Assembly: GCA_013178275.1 (NCBI GenBank)
Contig: JABLWZ010000006.1
Location: forward strand, 186,001 to 250,000
Reading direction: 5' to 3'
DNA from: Bacillota bacterium
GTDB lineage: Bacteria; Bacillota; Ch66; Ch109
DNA length: 64,000 nt
Positions 1-8,087 of this stretch are shown here, piece by piece. The notes beneath the pieces were generated by a model, which did no database searches, had not been told where the DNA came from, and saw nothing but the letters and a program-made list of their open reading frames with translations. Positions within the stretch are counted from its first letter, which is position 1; the number at the start of each line of letters is the position of its first letter. A program made the position numbers and the translations under genes.

Positions 1-471
1 GACTTCGCCGGGTCGCTGCCGGAGAAGCCGACCAGCGGGAGGCTCAAGCCGCCCGCGCAGAGATACGGTTACCTGGTTGTCGCCAACAAGGTCTACCTGG
101 TGAGCGAATCTGACCTGGAAGAGGTATCCGCGGGGGTAAGCAAGGGCAGCTACCTGCCGCAGCTCTACCAGACTTCGCCGGAGTTCGAGTTTCCCCTGTT
201 CCCGGGGCAGAGGTTCGGTGAAGCCTCCCAGTTGGCCCGGGCCGACCGGACCCACTTCTGGTACGTGGAAGAAAAGAATCCCACGGAAAACGGAGGGGAC
301 CAGTCAGCGGGACCGGCCCCCGTGTACGGGCTGACCTTTCGGACCAGCCCCGACACCATTGGTATAAATTTTCAACCCTACCTGGGCATAACCTCGTACA
401 GCTACCAACACCACGGCACTCCTCTGGAGACCAGCCTGGAACTGGTTGACTACTATCTAGCTCCCCGGTGA
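1..471 (+). CDS. Uncharacterised protein, C-terminal part (5' end outside window)
   Basis: The frame is open from the first base of the window to a TGA at 469-471, so this is the 3' part (about 156 codons) of a longer gene. The apparent GTG at 100 is internal: coding-like sequence runs in frame upstream of it. Near the end is a GITSYSYQHHGT-type segment followed by an LELVDYYL motif. I associate this ending with uncharacterised secreted or lipoprotein-like Firmicute proteins, but that is recollection, not proof. No enzymatic motif is visible. It converges with glnS, with only 9 bp between the two stop codons. Confidence 0.6.
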   Translation, partial: DFAGSLPEKPTSGRLKPPAQRYGYLVVANKVYLVSESDLEEVSAGVSKGSYLPQLYQTSPEFEFPLFPGQRFGEASQLARADRTHFWYVEEKNPTENGGDQSAGPAPVYGLTFRTSPDTIGINFQPYLGITSYSYQHHGTPLETSLELVDYYLAPR

Positions 472-480
472 CTCGGGCTG

Positions 481-2175
481 CTACTCCGCGGCCTTCTGCA
501 CCTTGGCCCAGGTGTCCCGCAGCGAGACGATGCGGTTGAAGACCAGACCCCCGCCTTTTTCGGAATCAGGGTCAACGCAGAAGTACCCCTGCCGCAGGAA
601 CTGGTAGCTGCTGCCGGCTGCGGCTCCGGCCAGGCCGGGCTCCACCTTCACGTCCTTTAAGACCTCGATCGACCGGGGGTTCAGCTGTCGGAGGAAGTCA
701 TCGCCCTCATCGGCCTCGTCTTCCGATTCCTCACCCAGCATCAGGTGATCGTACAGCCGCGCCTCGGCCGCCAGCGCGTGGGCGGCCGAGACCCAGTGCA
801 GGGTCCCTTTCACCTTGCGGCCGCTCTCAGCTCCGCCGCTCTTGGTCTCGGGATCGTAGCTGCAGTGGACCTCCAGCACCTCTCCCGTCTTCTCGTCCTT
901 GACCACGCTTTCGCACTTGATGATGTAGGCGCTCTTCAGCCGCACCTCACGGCCCGGGGCCAGCCGGAAGAACTTCTTCGGCGGGTCCTCCATGAAGTCC
1001 TCCCTTTCAATATAGACCACCCGCGAGAACGGTACCTTGCGCAGTCCCATGGCAGCGTTCTCGGGGTTGTTTTCGATGTACATCTCCTCCACCAGGTCCT
1101 CGGGGTAGTTATCGATTACCACCTTGAGCGGCCGCAGCACCGCCATCACTCGGGACGCCCTCTGGTTCAGGTCTTCCCGCACGCAGTGTTCCAGCAGCGC
1201 GATGTCGACGGTGCTGTTGCGCTTGGCCACCCCTATCCGTTCGCAGAAGTCGCGGATCGACTCGGGCGTGTAGCCCCGCCGCCGAAGTCCCGAGATGGTC
1301 GGCAGCCGGGGGTCGTCCCACCCGATTACATGTCCTTCCTCCACCAGCCTCCTCAACTTGCGCTTGCTCATCACGGTGTTGGTGAGGTTCAGGCGGGCGA
1401 ACTCTATCTGCCGGGACTGGTAGACCTTCAGTTCCTCCAGCACCCAGTCGTAGAGCGGCCGATGATCGGCGAACTCCAGGGTGCAGATGGAGTGGGTGAC
1501 CCCCTCTATCGAGTCCGACAGCGGATGGGCGTAGTCGTACATCGGATAGATGCACCACTCCCCGCCGGTCCGATGGTGTTCCGCCTTCAGTATCCGATAC
1601 AGGACCGGGTCGCGCAGGTTCAGGTTGCCCGAGGCCATGTCGATCTTGGCCCGCAGCACCCGTGCCCCGTCCTCGAACTCACCCGCCCGCATCCTCTCGA
1701 ACAGGTCGAGGTTCTCCTCCACCGAGCGGTTTCGGTACGGGCTCTCCCGTCCGGGTTCGGTGAGGGTCCCCCGGTACTCCCTGATCTCCCGGGGGCTCAG
1801 GTCGCATACATATGCCTTGCCCTGCCTGATCAACTCACAGGCATACTGGTACATCTGTTCGAAGTAGTCCGAGGCGTAGAACATCCGGTCGTCCCAAGAG
1901 AATCCCAGCCACCTGACGTCGTACTGGATGGAGTCTACGTACTCGACCTCCTCCTTGGTCGGGTTGGTGTCGTCGAAACGGAGGTTGCACATGCCGTGGT
2001 TGTCGATGGCCAGTCCGAAGTTGAGGCAGATCGACTTGGCGTGGCCGATGTGCAGGTACCCGTTGGGCTCGGGAGGGAACCGGGTGTGCACCCTTCCCTC
2101 GTACCGCCCGATCCGGTTGTCCTCGTTGATAATGGCCTGGATGAAGTTCCCGGTGGGACTTGAAGCGATTGACAT
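481..2175 (-). CDS. glnS: Glutaminyl-tRNA synthetase
   Basis: Class I aminoacyl-tRNA synthetase that charges tRNA-Gln with glutamine in the cytoplasm. The 564-residue length is normal for bacterial GlnRS. The N-terminal Rossmann domain has the [16 protein letters not shown] signature (HIGH at residues 42-45), and the KMSKS-type loop is VMSKRK near residue 270. The C-terminal beta-barrel anticodon domain ends in the typical FNRIVSLRD segment. The ATG at 2175 is preceded by an AAAAGGAG ribosome site. A bacterium with GlnRS may not depend on the GatCAB route for Gln-tRNA. The long plus-strand open frame opposite this gene is a GC-codon shadow. Confidence 0.97.
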   Translation of the reverse strand: MSIASSPTGNFIQAIINEDNRIGRYEGRVHTRFPPEPNGYLHIGHAKSICLNFGLAIDNHGMCNLRFDDTNPTKEEVEYVDSIQYDVRWLGFSWDDRMFYASDYFEQMYQYACELIRQGKAYVCDLSPREIREYRGTLTEPGRESPYRNRSVEENLDLFERMRAGEFEDGARVLRAKIDMASGNLNLRDPVLYRILKAEHHRTGGEWCIYPMYDYAHPLSDSIEGVTHSICTLEFADHRPLYDWVLEELKVYQSRQIEFARLNLTNTVMSKRKLRRLVEEGHVIGWDDPRLPTISGLRRRGYTPESIRDFCERIGVAKRNSTVDIALLEHCVREDLNQRASRVMAVLRPLKVVIDNYPEDLVEEMYIENNPENAAMGLRKVPFSRVVYIEREDFMEDPPKKFFRLAPGREVRLKSAYIIKCESVVKDEKTGEVLEVHCSYDPETKSGGAESGRKVKGTLHWVSAAHALAAEARLYDHLMLGEESEDEADEGDDFLRQLNPRSIEVLKDVKVEPGLAGAAAGSSYQFLRQGYFCVDPDSEKGGGLVFNRIVSLRDTWAKVQKAAE

Positions 2176-2406
2176 ATCTTAACTCCTTTTATCTTGTTGG
2201 CCAGCAAAGATGATATTCCACAAAACTCTCTGGAATCCTTTAAAAAGCAACCTTTCATGGTATCGACCGTTCGACGGCGTCCGCCATCATACACCAGGCA
2301 CGACCCACGGGGACCGGACTCGCCCCGGTATCAATCCCCGCTTCCCCCAGTAGTATTTTAATAGGGCTATCACCCTCATCGGATGGGTACCAGCGAGGTA
2401 GTTTTC

Positions 2407-3237
2407 ATGGACGACCTGAGACGCTACTACCAGGTGCTGCAGGTCAGCCCCGGGGCCAGCCGTTCGACCATCCGGGCGGCTTACCGACGGCTGGCGAAAC
2501 AGTATCACCCCGACCGGGGAGGCAGCCCCGGGCAGATGGTCCTGCTGAATGAGGCCTATTCCGTTTTGATGCGGTCAGAAACGCCTTTGCCGCACGAGGA
2601 CAGTTCACACGTCACCGGCCAGCCGGTGGAGGAATCAACATCTGCAGACGGTCCTATCAAGTCGAGGCGGGTTCAGTCGTGGGTCCGCCTGGGGGCGCGG
2701 GCTATCGACACCCTTTTCGAGTTCCTGGTGGGCCTGCTTTCGCTGTACCTGGCCTTTTCCCTGCTGCTCCCGGAGGGGCTGCACCAGGACACGGCGCGTT
2801 TGTTGCTGGCCCACTCCCCGCTCCGCCTGCTGGGGCTCTACCTGCTGCTCTGGTCGTACCTGGTCACGGCCGCGATCCTTCTGGAGTCGCTCTTGCTCTC
2901 TGCCTGGGGGAGCACCCCCGGCCGCCGGCTGCTGAACACCGAGATCTTCGACCTTATTCAATCCAGGACCACCTTCGGCCGCGCCCTGCGGCGCAGCCTG
3001 TCGGTCTGGGCCTGCGGCCTCGGGCTGGGGCTGCCGGTCCTGACCCCTTTCACCCTTCTGGCATCCTATCGGAGGCTGACGCGGCGCGGCGCCACCAGAT
3101 GGGACGAGGCCGGGGGCTTCTTCGTGGTCTGCCCCGGCTTAAAGGCCTGCCGCGTCCTGGCGTCTATCCTAGTCCTGCTGCTGCTTCTCTCTGCGCTCCA
3201 TCTCCTGTCTGGCTACCTCCAGGGTCTTTGGTGGTGA
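2407..3237 (+). CDS. DnaJ-domain/RDD membrane protein
   Basis: A 276-residue protein combining an N-terminal J domain (residues about 5-62, HPD at 34-36) with a C-terminal RDD-family membrane region. The RDD part opens with an arginine/aspartate pair (VRLGARAIDTL) and has about three to four hydrophobic spans, including STPGRRLLN between spans as is common in RDD proteins. I chose the ATG at 2407 over the in-frame ATG at 2383 because GCGAGG lies about 8 bases before 2407 and nothing similar precedes 2383. The J domain should recruit an Hsp70 to the membrane; the RDD function is unknown. Its 3' end overlaps the next, convergent gene by 69 bp. Confidence 0.85.
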   Translation: MDDLRRYYQVLQVSPGASRSTIRAAYRRLAKQYHPDRGGSPGQMVLLNEAYSVLMRSETPLPHEDSSHVTGQPVEESTSADGPIKSRRVQSWVRLGARAIDTLFEFLVGLLSLYLAFSLLLPEGLHQDTARLLLAHSPLRLLGLYLLLWSYLVTAAILLESLLLSAWGSTPGRRLLNTEIFDLIQSRTTFGRALRRSLSVWACGLGLGLPVLTPFTLLASYRRLTRRGATRWDEAGGFFVVCPGLKACRVLASILVLLLLLSALHLLSGYLQGLWW

Positions 3238-3444
3238 TTCGTGTTTCCCGTACTCCATCTCCATCTCCGACATAAAGATGAAACGCTCCAGACGTTCGGT
3301 TTTCCAGCTCTCTATCGCCTTCTGGAACTCCTGTGGGTTTTCTTCATAGCTCTTCCAGCGGCGGGTCAGCTCCTGATCCACCAGCCGGCTGAGTTCCTCC
3401 AGCTCCAGGTGTGACATCTGGTTTACCTTATCAGCCAGGCTCAT
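3169..3444 (-). CDS. Small acidic/coiled-coil protein of unknown function
   Basis: A 91-residue, highly charged, probably helical protein (leucine/glutamate-rich start LELEELSRLVDQEL, tail MERREKQQQD). A strong GAAGGAG ribosome site sits about 11 bases before the ATG at 3444, which supports it as a real gene even though its end overlaps the DnaJ-RDD gene on the other strand. No enzyme motif, signal peptide or membrane span is seen. I do not recognise the family. Confidence 0.7.
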   Translation of the reverse strand: MSLADKVNQMSHLELEELSRLVDQELTRRWKSYEENPQEFQKAIESWKTERLERFIFMSEMEMEYGKHESPPKTLEVARQEMERREKQQQD

Positions 3445-3776
3445 AGCTACCGCACTCCTTCTTTCCGGCTTTTTCCTTCTTTAAAATAATATACAAACCC
3501 TGCCGCTTACGCAAGCGGAGTAATATAATCGACCGGATAAAACCCTGGTTTTACAACTTGAACTATTAAAACCAAAAACCCGAAAAATTCAGCTATCGAA
3601 GCGTATTAATCGATTAGGACGGTTTGCCCGATATAATTAATAGTAAGTATAGTGTTTTCTTTATTGAACAGTTGCCGGCCTTGAGGACTTGATTAATCCA
3701 CTTCCCGAGTTTAACATGGAAGTATGAGGCCGAACTATTTCAATGTCCCACCTTTTTAACCCGAGGAGGATGGAAC
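3445..3776. other. Intergenic region before the PilZ gene
   Basis: About 330 bp, AT-richer than its surroundings, with no coding frame. It holds a short CCGCTT-ACGC-AAGCGG inverted repeat near 3507-3522 and a plausible sigma-A promoter for the PilZ gene (listed separately). Nothing else is recognisable. Confidence 0.6.
3624..3653 (+). promoter_or_regulatory. Candidate sigma-A promoter of the PilZ gene
   Basis: TTGCCC (3624-3629), an 18-bp spacer, then TATAGT (3648-3653), about 125 bp before the PilZ start codon. Only sequence similarity supports it. Confidence 0.45.
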
Positions 3777-4391
3777 ATGATATCAGAATTGGCCTACAGC
3801 GGAATATTCATCCTGGGCGACACCACCTGGGAACTGATCCAGGCATACTCCAAGACCATGCAGGAGCAGACCGCCCGCAACAACGCGCTTATAGTACCCG
3901 CGCTCCTGGTCATTGGTATATCGATCGCCGCCTACCTGTTATGGAGAAAGACACACCCCGCCCCCCCGGAAAAGGGCTTAACCGCTTATGAGATGGCCCA
4001 CAGCAGGAGGGCCGAATCCGCCAAGAAGGAGCCTGGTCGCGACCTGGTCCGCGTGCCGGTGAACTTTAAGTTCAACTATGGGTTAATCAAGACCGGTCTC
4101 CCGGGGGAAAAAATCGACTACGTCTCCGCCCAGTCGGTCGATCTCAGCGGGAGCGGCATATCCTTCGTCACCAGGCACGAGATCCGGACCGGCGACAGCC
4201 TGAGGATACACCTGGAACTCGACCCGGGTAAGACCCTCAACCTCTCTGGAAGGGTGGTCCGCGCCACGTCCGACAACAGCGGCGAGAATCGAAGGTGGAT
4301 GGCCGCCGCTGAATTCGTGGCCGCGGCCGTGCGGGACACCGAGTCCATCATCCAGTGGATCTTCCGCTACCAGAGGGATACCATGACCTGA
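3777..4391 (+). CDS. Membrane-anchored PilZ-domain protein (c-di-GMP receptor candidate)
   Basis: A 204-residue protein with one membrane span at about residues 37-56 followed by a cytoplasmic PilZ domain (about 88-200). The domain shows an arginine-bearing entry (RDLVRVPVNF) and the DLSGSGISF element that corresponds to the (D/N)xSxxG motif of c-di-GMP-binding PilZ domains. Such proteins transmit c-di-GMP levels to motility or envelope processes. The start is fixed by GAGGAGG about 6 bases before ATG 3777. The anchor ahead of PilZ suggests an effector at the membrane; no flagellar or cellulose genes are adjacent, so the target is unknown. Confidence 0.85.
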   Translation: MISELAYSGIFILGDTTWELIQAYSKTMQEQTARNNALIVPALLVIGISIAAYLLWRKTHPAPPEKGLTAYEMAHSRRAESAKKEPGRDLVRVPVNFKFNYGLIKTGLPGEKIDYVSAQSVDLSGSGISFVTRHEIRTGDSLRIHLELDPGKTLNLSGRVVRATSDNSGENRRWMAAAEFVAAAVRDTESIIQWIFRYQRDTMT

Positions 4392-4413
4392 TAATACTGA
4401 AACGGATGGTGAT

Positions 4414-5577
4414 ATGATGTTTAAAAACAGTGGGGATTGCTCGGAGAGGTCGAAGGGCATATCCCCTTTTATTGTCATGGACGTGCTGGAAAGAGCCAAA
4501 TACCTCGAATCTGCCGGTGAGTCGGTGGTCCACCTGGAGATAGGCGAACCCGACTTCCCCACCCCCGAGCCAGTCAAGGAGGCCGCGATCAAGGCCCTGA
4601 CCGACGGCGACACCCACTATACCTCCAGCCTGGGAAAGCTGGAACTCAGGGAAGCGATAGCCGAGTACTACTACCGCAAGTACAAGGTCTCGATCTCCCC
4701 CGAGCAGGTGATAGTCACCTCCGGGACCTCTCCCGCTATGCTCCTGATCTTCTCCGTCCTGCTCAGCAAGGGCGAACCGGTGGTGCTCCCCAACCCTCAT
4801 TACGCCTGCTACCCGAACTTTATCCGTTTCCTGGACGGGGAGCCGGTCTTCGTCCCGGTGAACGAAGAGGACGGGTTCAAGTACCGCAAGGATATCCTGG
4901 AGCCCTACCTGACCCCTCGGACCAGGGTCCTGCTGATCAATTCCCCCGCCAACCCCACCGGTACGGTCTTTTCAGCGAAGGAGTTGAATGAGCTAGCCGA
5001 GCTGGAGCAGTTCATAGTGTCCGATGAGATCTATCACGGACTGGTCTACGAGGGCGAGGAGCACACCATTCTGGAATACACGGACCGGGCCTTTGTCATC
5101 AACGGTTTTTCCAAGCTCTACGCCATGACCGGGTGGAGGCTGGGGTACGTGATCGCTCCCCAGGAGTTTATCCGCCCGATGCTGAACCTCCAGCAGAACC
5201 TCTTCATCTGCGCCCCCTCCTTCGCGCAGTCGGCCGGGATCGCCGCTCTCAGGGAATGCGACCAGCATGTGGCGGACATGGTCAGCACCTACAACCAGCG
5301 GCGGGTTTATCTCCTGAAGCGGCTGAGGGAGATGGGGCTGGCCACCCGGGTCGAGCCGGTAGGCGCCTTCTACGCCCTGGCCAATATGAAGCAGTACACC
5401 GACGACTCTTACCGGTTCGCCTTCGAGGTCCTGGAGAAGACCCGGGTGGCAACCACCCCGGGGATCGACTTCGGGAGCAACTGCGAGGGGTATCTCAGGT
5501 TCTCCTACGCCAACTCGATAGAGAACATCAAGGAAGGGCTGGACCGGCTGGAGAAGTATCTCGCCAGCCTGAGATAA
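4414..5577 (+). CDS. Pyridoxal-phosphate aminotransferase, class I/II
   Basis: A 387-residue fold-type I aminotransferase of the AspC/PatA-like group. Visible hallmarks are the substrate-binding GEPDFPTP near the N-terminus, NSPANPTG, SDEIYHGLVYEG, and the PLP Schiff-base lysine at about residue 234 in GFSKLYAMTGWRLGY. The C-terminus carries the carboxylate-binding arginine in LRFSYANS. It transfers an amino group between an amino acid and a 2-oxoacid, but substrate choice cannot be read from sequence. It starts 22 bp after the PilZ stop, so the two may be co-transcribed. Confidence 0.93.
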   Translation: MMFKNSGDCSERSKGISPFIVMDVLERAKYLESAGESVVHLEIGEPDFPTPEPVKEAAIKALTDGDTHYTSSLGKLELREAIAEYYYRKYKVSISPEQVIVTSGTSPAMLLIFSVLLSKGEPVVLPNPHYACYPNFIRFLDGEPVFVPVNEEDGFKYRKDILEPYLTPRTRVLLINSPANPTGTVFSAKELNELAELEQFIVSDEIYHGLVYEGEEHTILEYTDRAFVINGFSKLYAMTGWRLGYVIAPQEFIRPMLNLQQNLFICAPSFAQSAGIAALRECDQHVADMVSTYNQRRVYLLKRLREMGLATRVEPVGAFYALANMKQYTDDSYRFAFEVLEKTRVATTPGIDFGSNCEGYLRFSYANSIENIKEGLDRLEKYLASLR

Positions 5578-5587
5578 TCGAGGAAAG

Positions 5588-5620
5588 AAAAAATCGGCCC
5601 GCAGCGGTGGGCCGATTCCA
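5588..5620 (-). terminator. Hairpin terminator, minus-strand reading
   Basis: AATCGGCCC and GGGCCGATT pair around an 8-base loop. On the minus strand the stem is followed by a run of T, so it should end leftward transcripts from the unknown gene at 5806-6495. It may also serve the converging aminotransferase gene, although the plus-strand side lacks a T run. A near-copy with an inverted loop lies at 8050-8079. Confidence 0.6.
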
Positions 5621-5805
5621 GTTTGTAGGACAAAACATTCGTCCTAGACTTTGATTCCCTAAAAAGCTCAAATACCATCTGCGTTAAAACTGATCGGATT
5701 AGGGTAAAAACATAAAAGTATTGACAGACCCTATAGGAAAACATAGATCAATATTAGTGTTTCTCAAATTTCAAGGTTTATGGATAATGGGAATGACGAA
5801 ACACC

Positions 5806-6495
5806 CTACGCCAGCCTCAACCCGTTCTCCTTGCAATATCCGACTATAGCATTATCAATCAGTTTAGTCGGAGAGGTGCGCCAGTCTCGACCGGTTACGT
5901 ATTTATCAAGAGCTACGCTCTGAGCAATAGTAACAAGATAGGGAATGGTCTCATCAAGAAATTGCGACTGTTGATATTGAAACATTTGACCATACCACTG
6001 AAAGAATACCCTTGTATAAGCGCGATCTATTGGTGGAACAAGATTGGGTAGTAGATGGTGTAAGATCTTTGTCCCAGCGACGAGTTTGCTCGAATTCTCG
6101 GCAACTTCAAGATTGGAAATAACCTGCCAAAGCCTTTCCGCAAGGATGGATGGCTCTTGACAGTCCTGAAGGCTCAAAGATTCTAAGTCAGAGATTTCAT
6201 CCACCTTTACAGCTAAAACAGCACGAAACTCAGGTAGCGGTTTGAGCTTCGCCCCTCTGCTATTCATACCCCAAGCTTCAAGTGTTCTGTACAGGGCCTC
6301 TGTATATTCTTGGCTTCTAAGCGCATTCGCAGTACTGCCTAACTTTTTAAGAAGTCTAATGGTTTCCACATGGAAATCCATCTGACCATACTGGTTGAAA
6401 GGATTGTTTGTTTCGAAGAAGTGCAAGTAGTGTTGGAACCCGGTAATCAATTCCTCAATGCGTCTTTTGACCTTTTGATGTCTCGGTGCCATCAC
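5806..6495 (-). CDS. Conserved-looking protein of unknown function
   Basis: A 229-residue, mostly helical protein with no signal peptide, membrane span or recognised catalytic motif. Striking parts are GQMDFHVETI and the sequence LLPNLVPPIDRAYTR, which resembles a conserved core seen in uncharacterised proteins of genomic islands, but I cannot name a family. The gene is AT-richer than neighbouring chromosomal genes and lies inside a 2.4-kb island bounded by two similar hairpins, consistent with horizontal transfer. Confidence 0.7.
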   Translation of the reverse strand: MMAPRHQKVKRRIEELITGFQHYLHFFETNNPFNQYGQMDFHVETIRLLKKLGSTANALRSQEYTEALYRTLEAWGMNSRGAKLKPLPEFRAVLAVKVDEISDLESLSLQDCQEPSILAERLWQVISNLEVAENSSKLVAGTKILHHLLPNLVPPIDRAYTRVFFQWYGQMFQYQQSQFLDETIPYLVTIAQSVALDKYVTGRDWRTSPTKLIDNAIVGYCKENGLRLA

Positions 6496-7010
6496 AGTTT
6501 CCCTTCTAACTCAAAGTCTTCAATTTGGTCAAATAAAACAATATAATATTTAGCCATTTTATGGATAATGTGCAAATAGTGGGTGAACCCAGCGGGGGCA
6601 TGAGCCCGTTATGGCGCTCTGCGTCTTACTGCCCTGCGAATGCTGACTGGTAGAAGAAGGGCGAGCGACAGGATGTCGCGAGAAGGCCGAGTGCAGGATG
6701 CATATTCGGCCTTATTACCACTTCTACCCGAAGGATGAGCAGATGGCAGTACAGCAGGGTCGAAGACCCTTTCTCCAGCTTGGAGTATAAACAGCATCTG
6801 GCGATATAGCAAAGTATGAGTAAGGTATGATGTTCGGGTAATCTGCGTAGCAGAGGGAGTATGGAGCGACAGGACACCGCAGGGTGAGGCCCAGCCATAG
6901 CCATAGATTGAATGCGGCCTTGGCCGTTGTCTTGCAGTCTTATTTCTCAGGGCGGTTGCATAATGCATGACACGCCGCCGGGGTTAGTGCAACGGAGTTC
7001 AGATACTCAA
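6496..7010. other. Long non-coding region with strong hairpins and a repeat
   Basis: About 515 bp without a convincing gene; open frames here have no ribosome site and cross obvious hairpins. Near 6663 a GCGAC/GTCGC hairpin is followed by AAGGCCGA pairing with TTCGGCCTT around 6688-6713. The region also holds repeat copy R1. Dense pairing and repeats suggest structured RNA or a remnant of a mobile element. Confidence 0.5.
6830..6923. repeat. Direct repeat R, copy 1
   Basis: About 94 bp starting ATGTTCGGGTAA and containing GGAGCGACAGGACACCGCAG. It matches 7888-7982 closely, differing mainly by small indels and a variable patch near the start. It is followed by a short element (TTGTCTTGCAGTCTTATTT, 6927-6945) that recurs at 7689, ahead of the second copy. 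Confidence 0.85.
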
Positions 7011-7178
7011 TTATTTCCGTTTCGCATCTTCTATTAATTGATTTAAATCTTTTTCATCAATACGCCATTCGCGACCAATTTTAAAACCCGGCAATTTCTT
7101 TTCTCTCAGCCATTTTCGAATAATCCAAGGACTAATTTGCAGATATTCAGCAGCTTGGTCAACTGTTAATAAGGCCAA
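7011..7178 (-). CDS. Excisionase-type helix-turn-helix protein (55 aa)
   Basis: A short gene with a TTG start at 7176-7178 and an AAAGGGGGG ribosome site about 7 bases upstream; an in-frame TAA just upstream rules out a longer form. The product has the MerR/excisionase-type DNA-binding pattern TVDQAAEYLQIS, then IRKWLREKKLPGFKIGREWR with the usual recognition helix and wing. Proteins of this kind (HTH_17 family) act as recombination directionality factors or small regulators. No integrase is adjacent, so it may be a leftover of a lost element or act on one elsewhere. Confidence 0.85.
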   Translation of the reverse strand: MALLTVDQAAEYLQISPWIIRKWLREKKLPGFKIGREWRIDEKDLNQLIEDAKRK

Positions 7179-7340
7179 TGATTACGCCCCCCTTTGCAAC
7201 ACAAAATAACACAAAATACCAAGTATATCAATAAAACAACTTGACAACTGTTAAAATATGAGATTATATGTACATATAACAACATTTAGCAACACTTAGC
7301 AACATTGGGAAGGCCTCACAGTAAGAAGGAGGGATTCTGA

Positions 7341-7643
7341 ATGGAAAAAGCGAAAATATCCTCGCTTAATTCAGACTTACTGGACTTCGTTAACAAAAGA
7401 ACCACGGCCTCTTTCAGGGCCATGCTCTATAAAAACCAGCGAACAAGTAAAAAATATCGGAAATTTCAAGACCGAGCTAAAAAGCTGTACGAAGAAATAT
7501 TGCGGAGGTTAGGGAGTTCTACAGAGGCTTGGGAGTTGATTGATGAATATGAGTCTCTGGAAGGTTTATTAGCTGGGATTGAGGCTGATTACGCTTATCT
7601 TCAGGGTTTAAGTGATGGACTTAGATTAAGAAAACTGCTTTGA
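7341..7643 (+). CDS. Small helical protein, DUF6809-like
   Basis: A 100-residue protein with an ideal GAAGGAGG ribosome site before ATG 7341. It is rich in lysine, glutamate and leucine and ends YLQGLSDGLRLRKLL, resembling the FIxGFRLGxxL tail of small Firmicute DUF6809-type proteins often found on mobile elements. The similarity is from memory, and no function is known. It lies between the two R repeats. Confidence 0.7.
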   Translation: MEKAKISSLNSDLLDFVNKRTTASFRAMLYKNQRTSKKYRKFQDRAKKLYEEILRRLGSSTEAWELIDEYESLEGLLAGIEADYAYLQGLSDGLRLRKLL

Positions 7644-8049
7644 AGATTCTGGCTTCCGCTACTCGCCAGTTTAGCTATGAAACAGGGACATTGTCTTGCG
7701 GTCTTATTTTCGATATCGGGAAGCACATGGCTTTCCGAAGCAAGGATTGCAGCTAGGAGTACCGCCGTCGCCTATGGCCCGGTGCTATCCCAGTTATTGC
7801 AACTCAGCGGCGGTTGTGGCAGTGCAAGCCGCGCCGCTGGGGATGTTTTTCATGTACCAGCAATAGAAAAGGCATGGGGAAGAAATAATGTTCGGGTAAC
7901 CCGCGTAAGCGGCCGGGAGTATGGAGCGACAGGACACCGCAGGGTGAGGTCCAGCCATAGCATAGATTGAAATGCGACCTTGATTTATCGCATGATCTTA
8001 ATGCTCAGCAGCTATTCTGAAGGGGTATTTTTATCTTTTTTACAACCTG
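7644..8049. other. Non-coding region with second repeat unit
   Basis: About 400 bp with no supported gene. It contains the short element TTGTCTTGCGGTCTTATTT at 7689-7707, a GC-rich middle part near 7805-7850 that resembles the sequence after R1, and then repeat copy R2. Relative to the first unit the order of parts is permuted. Confidence 0.5.
7888..7982. repeat. Direct repeat R, copy 2
   Basis: Second copy of the roughly 94-bp repeat first seen at 6830-6923, same orientation, about 1.06 kb away, with GGAGCGACAGGACACCGCAG conserved. Confidence 0.85.
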
Positions 8050-8079
8050 AAATCGGCCCACCGCTGTGGGCCGATTCGT
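8050..8079 (-). terminator. Hairpin terminator after the MBL-fold gene
   Basis: AATCGGCCC pairs with GGGCCGATT around ACCGCTGT. On the minus strand it follows the stop of the MBL gene at 8088 and is followed by TTTC. Its loop is nearly the reverse complement of that in the hairpin at 5588-5620. Confidence 0.55.
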
Positions 8080-8087
8080 TATATCGT

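Noticed and set aside
745-2163. 472-codon plus-strand open frame
   Set aside because: It lies entirely opposite glnS; the protein is low in complexity and rich in Gly, Val, His and Arg as expected for an antisense frame in GC-rich DNA, and no ribosome site precedes it.
6609-6968. Open frames in the hairpin/repeat region
   Set aside because: No ribosome site; they run through perfect hairpins and a repeat whose second copy has indels that change the frame.
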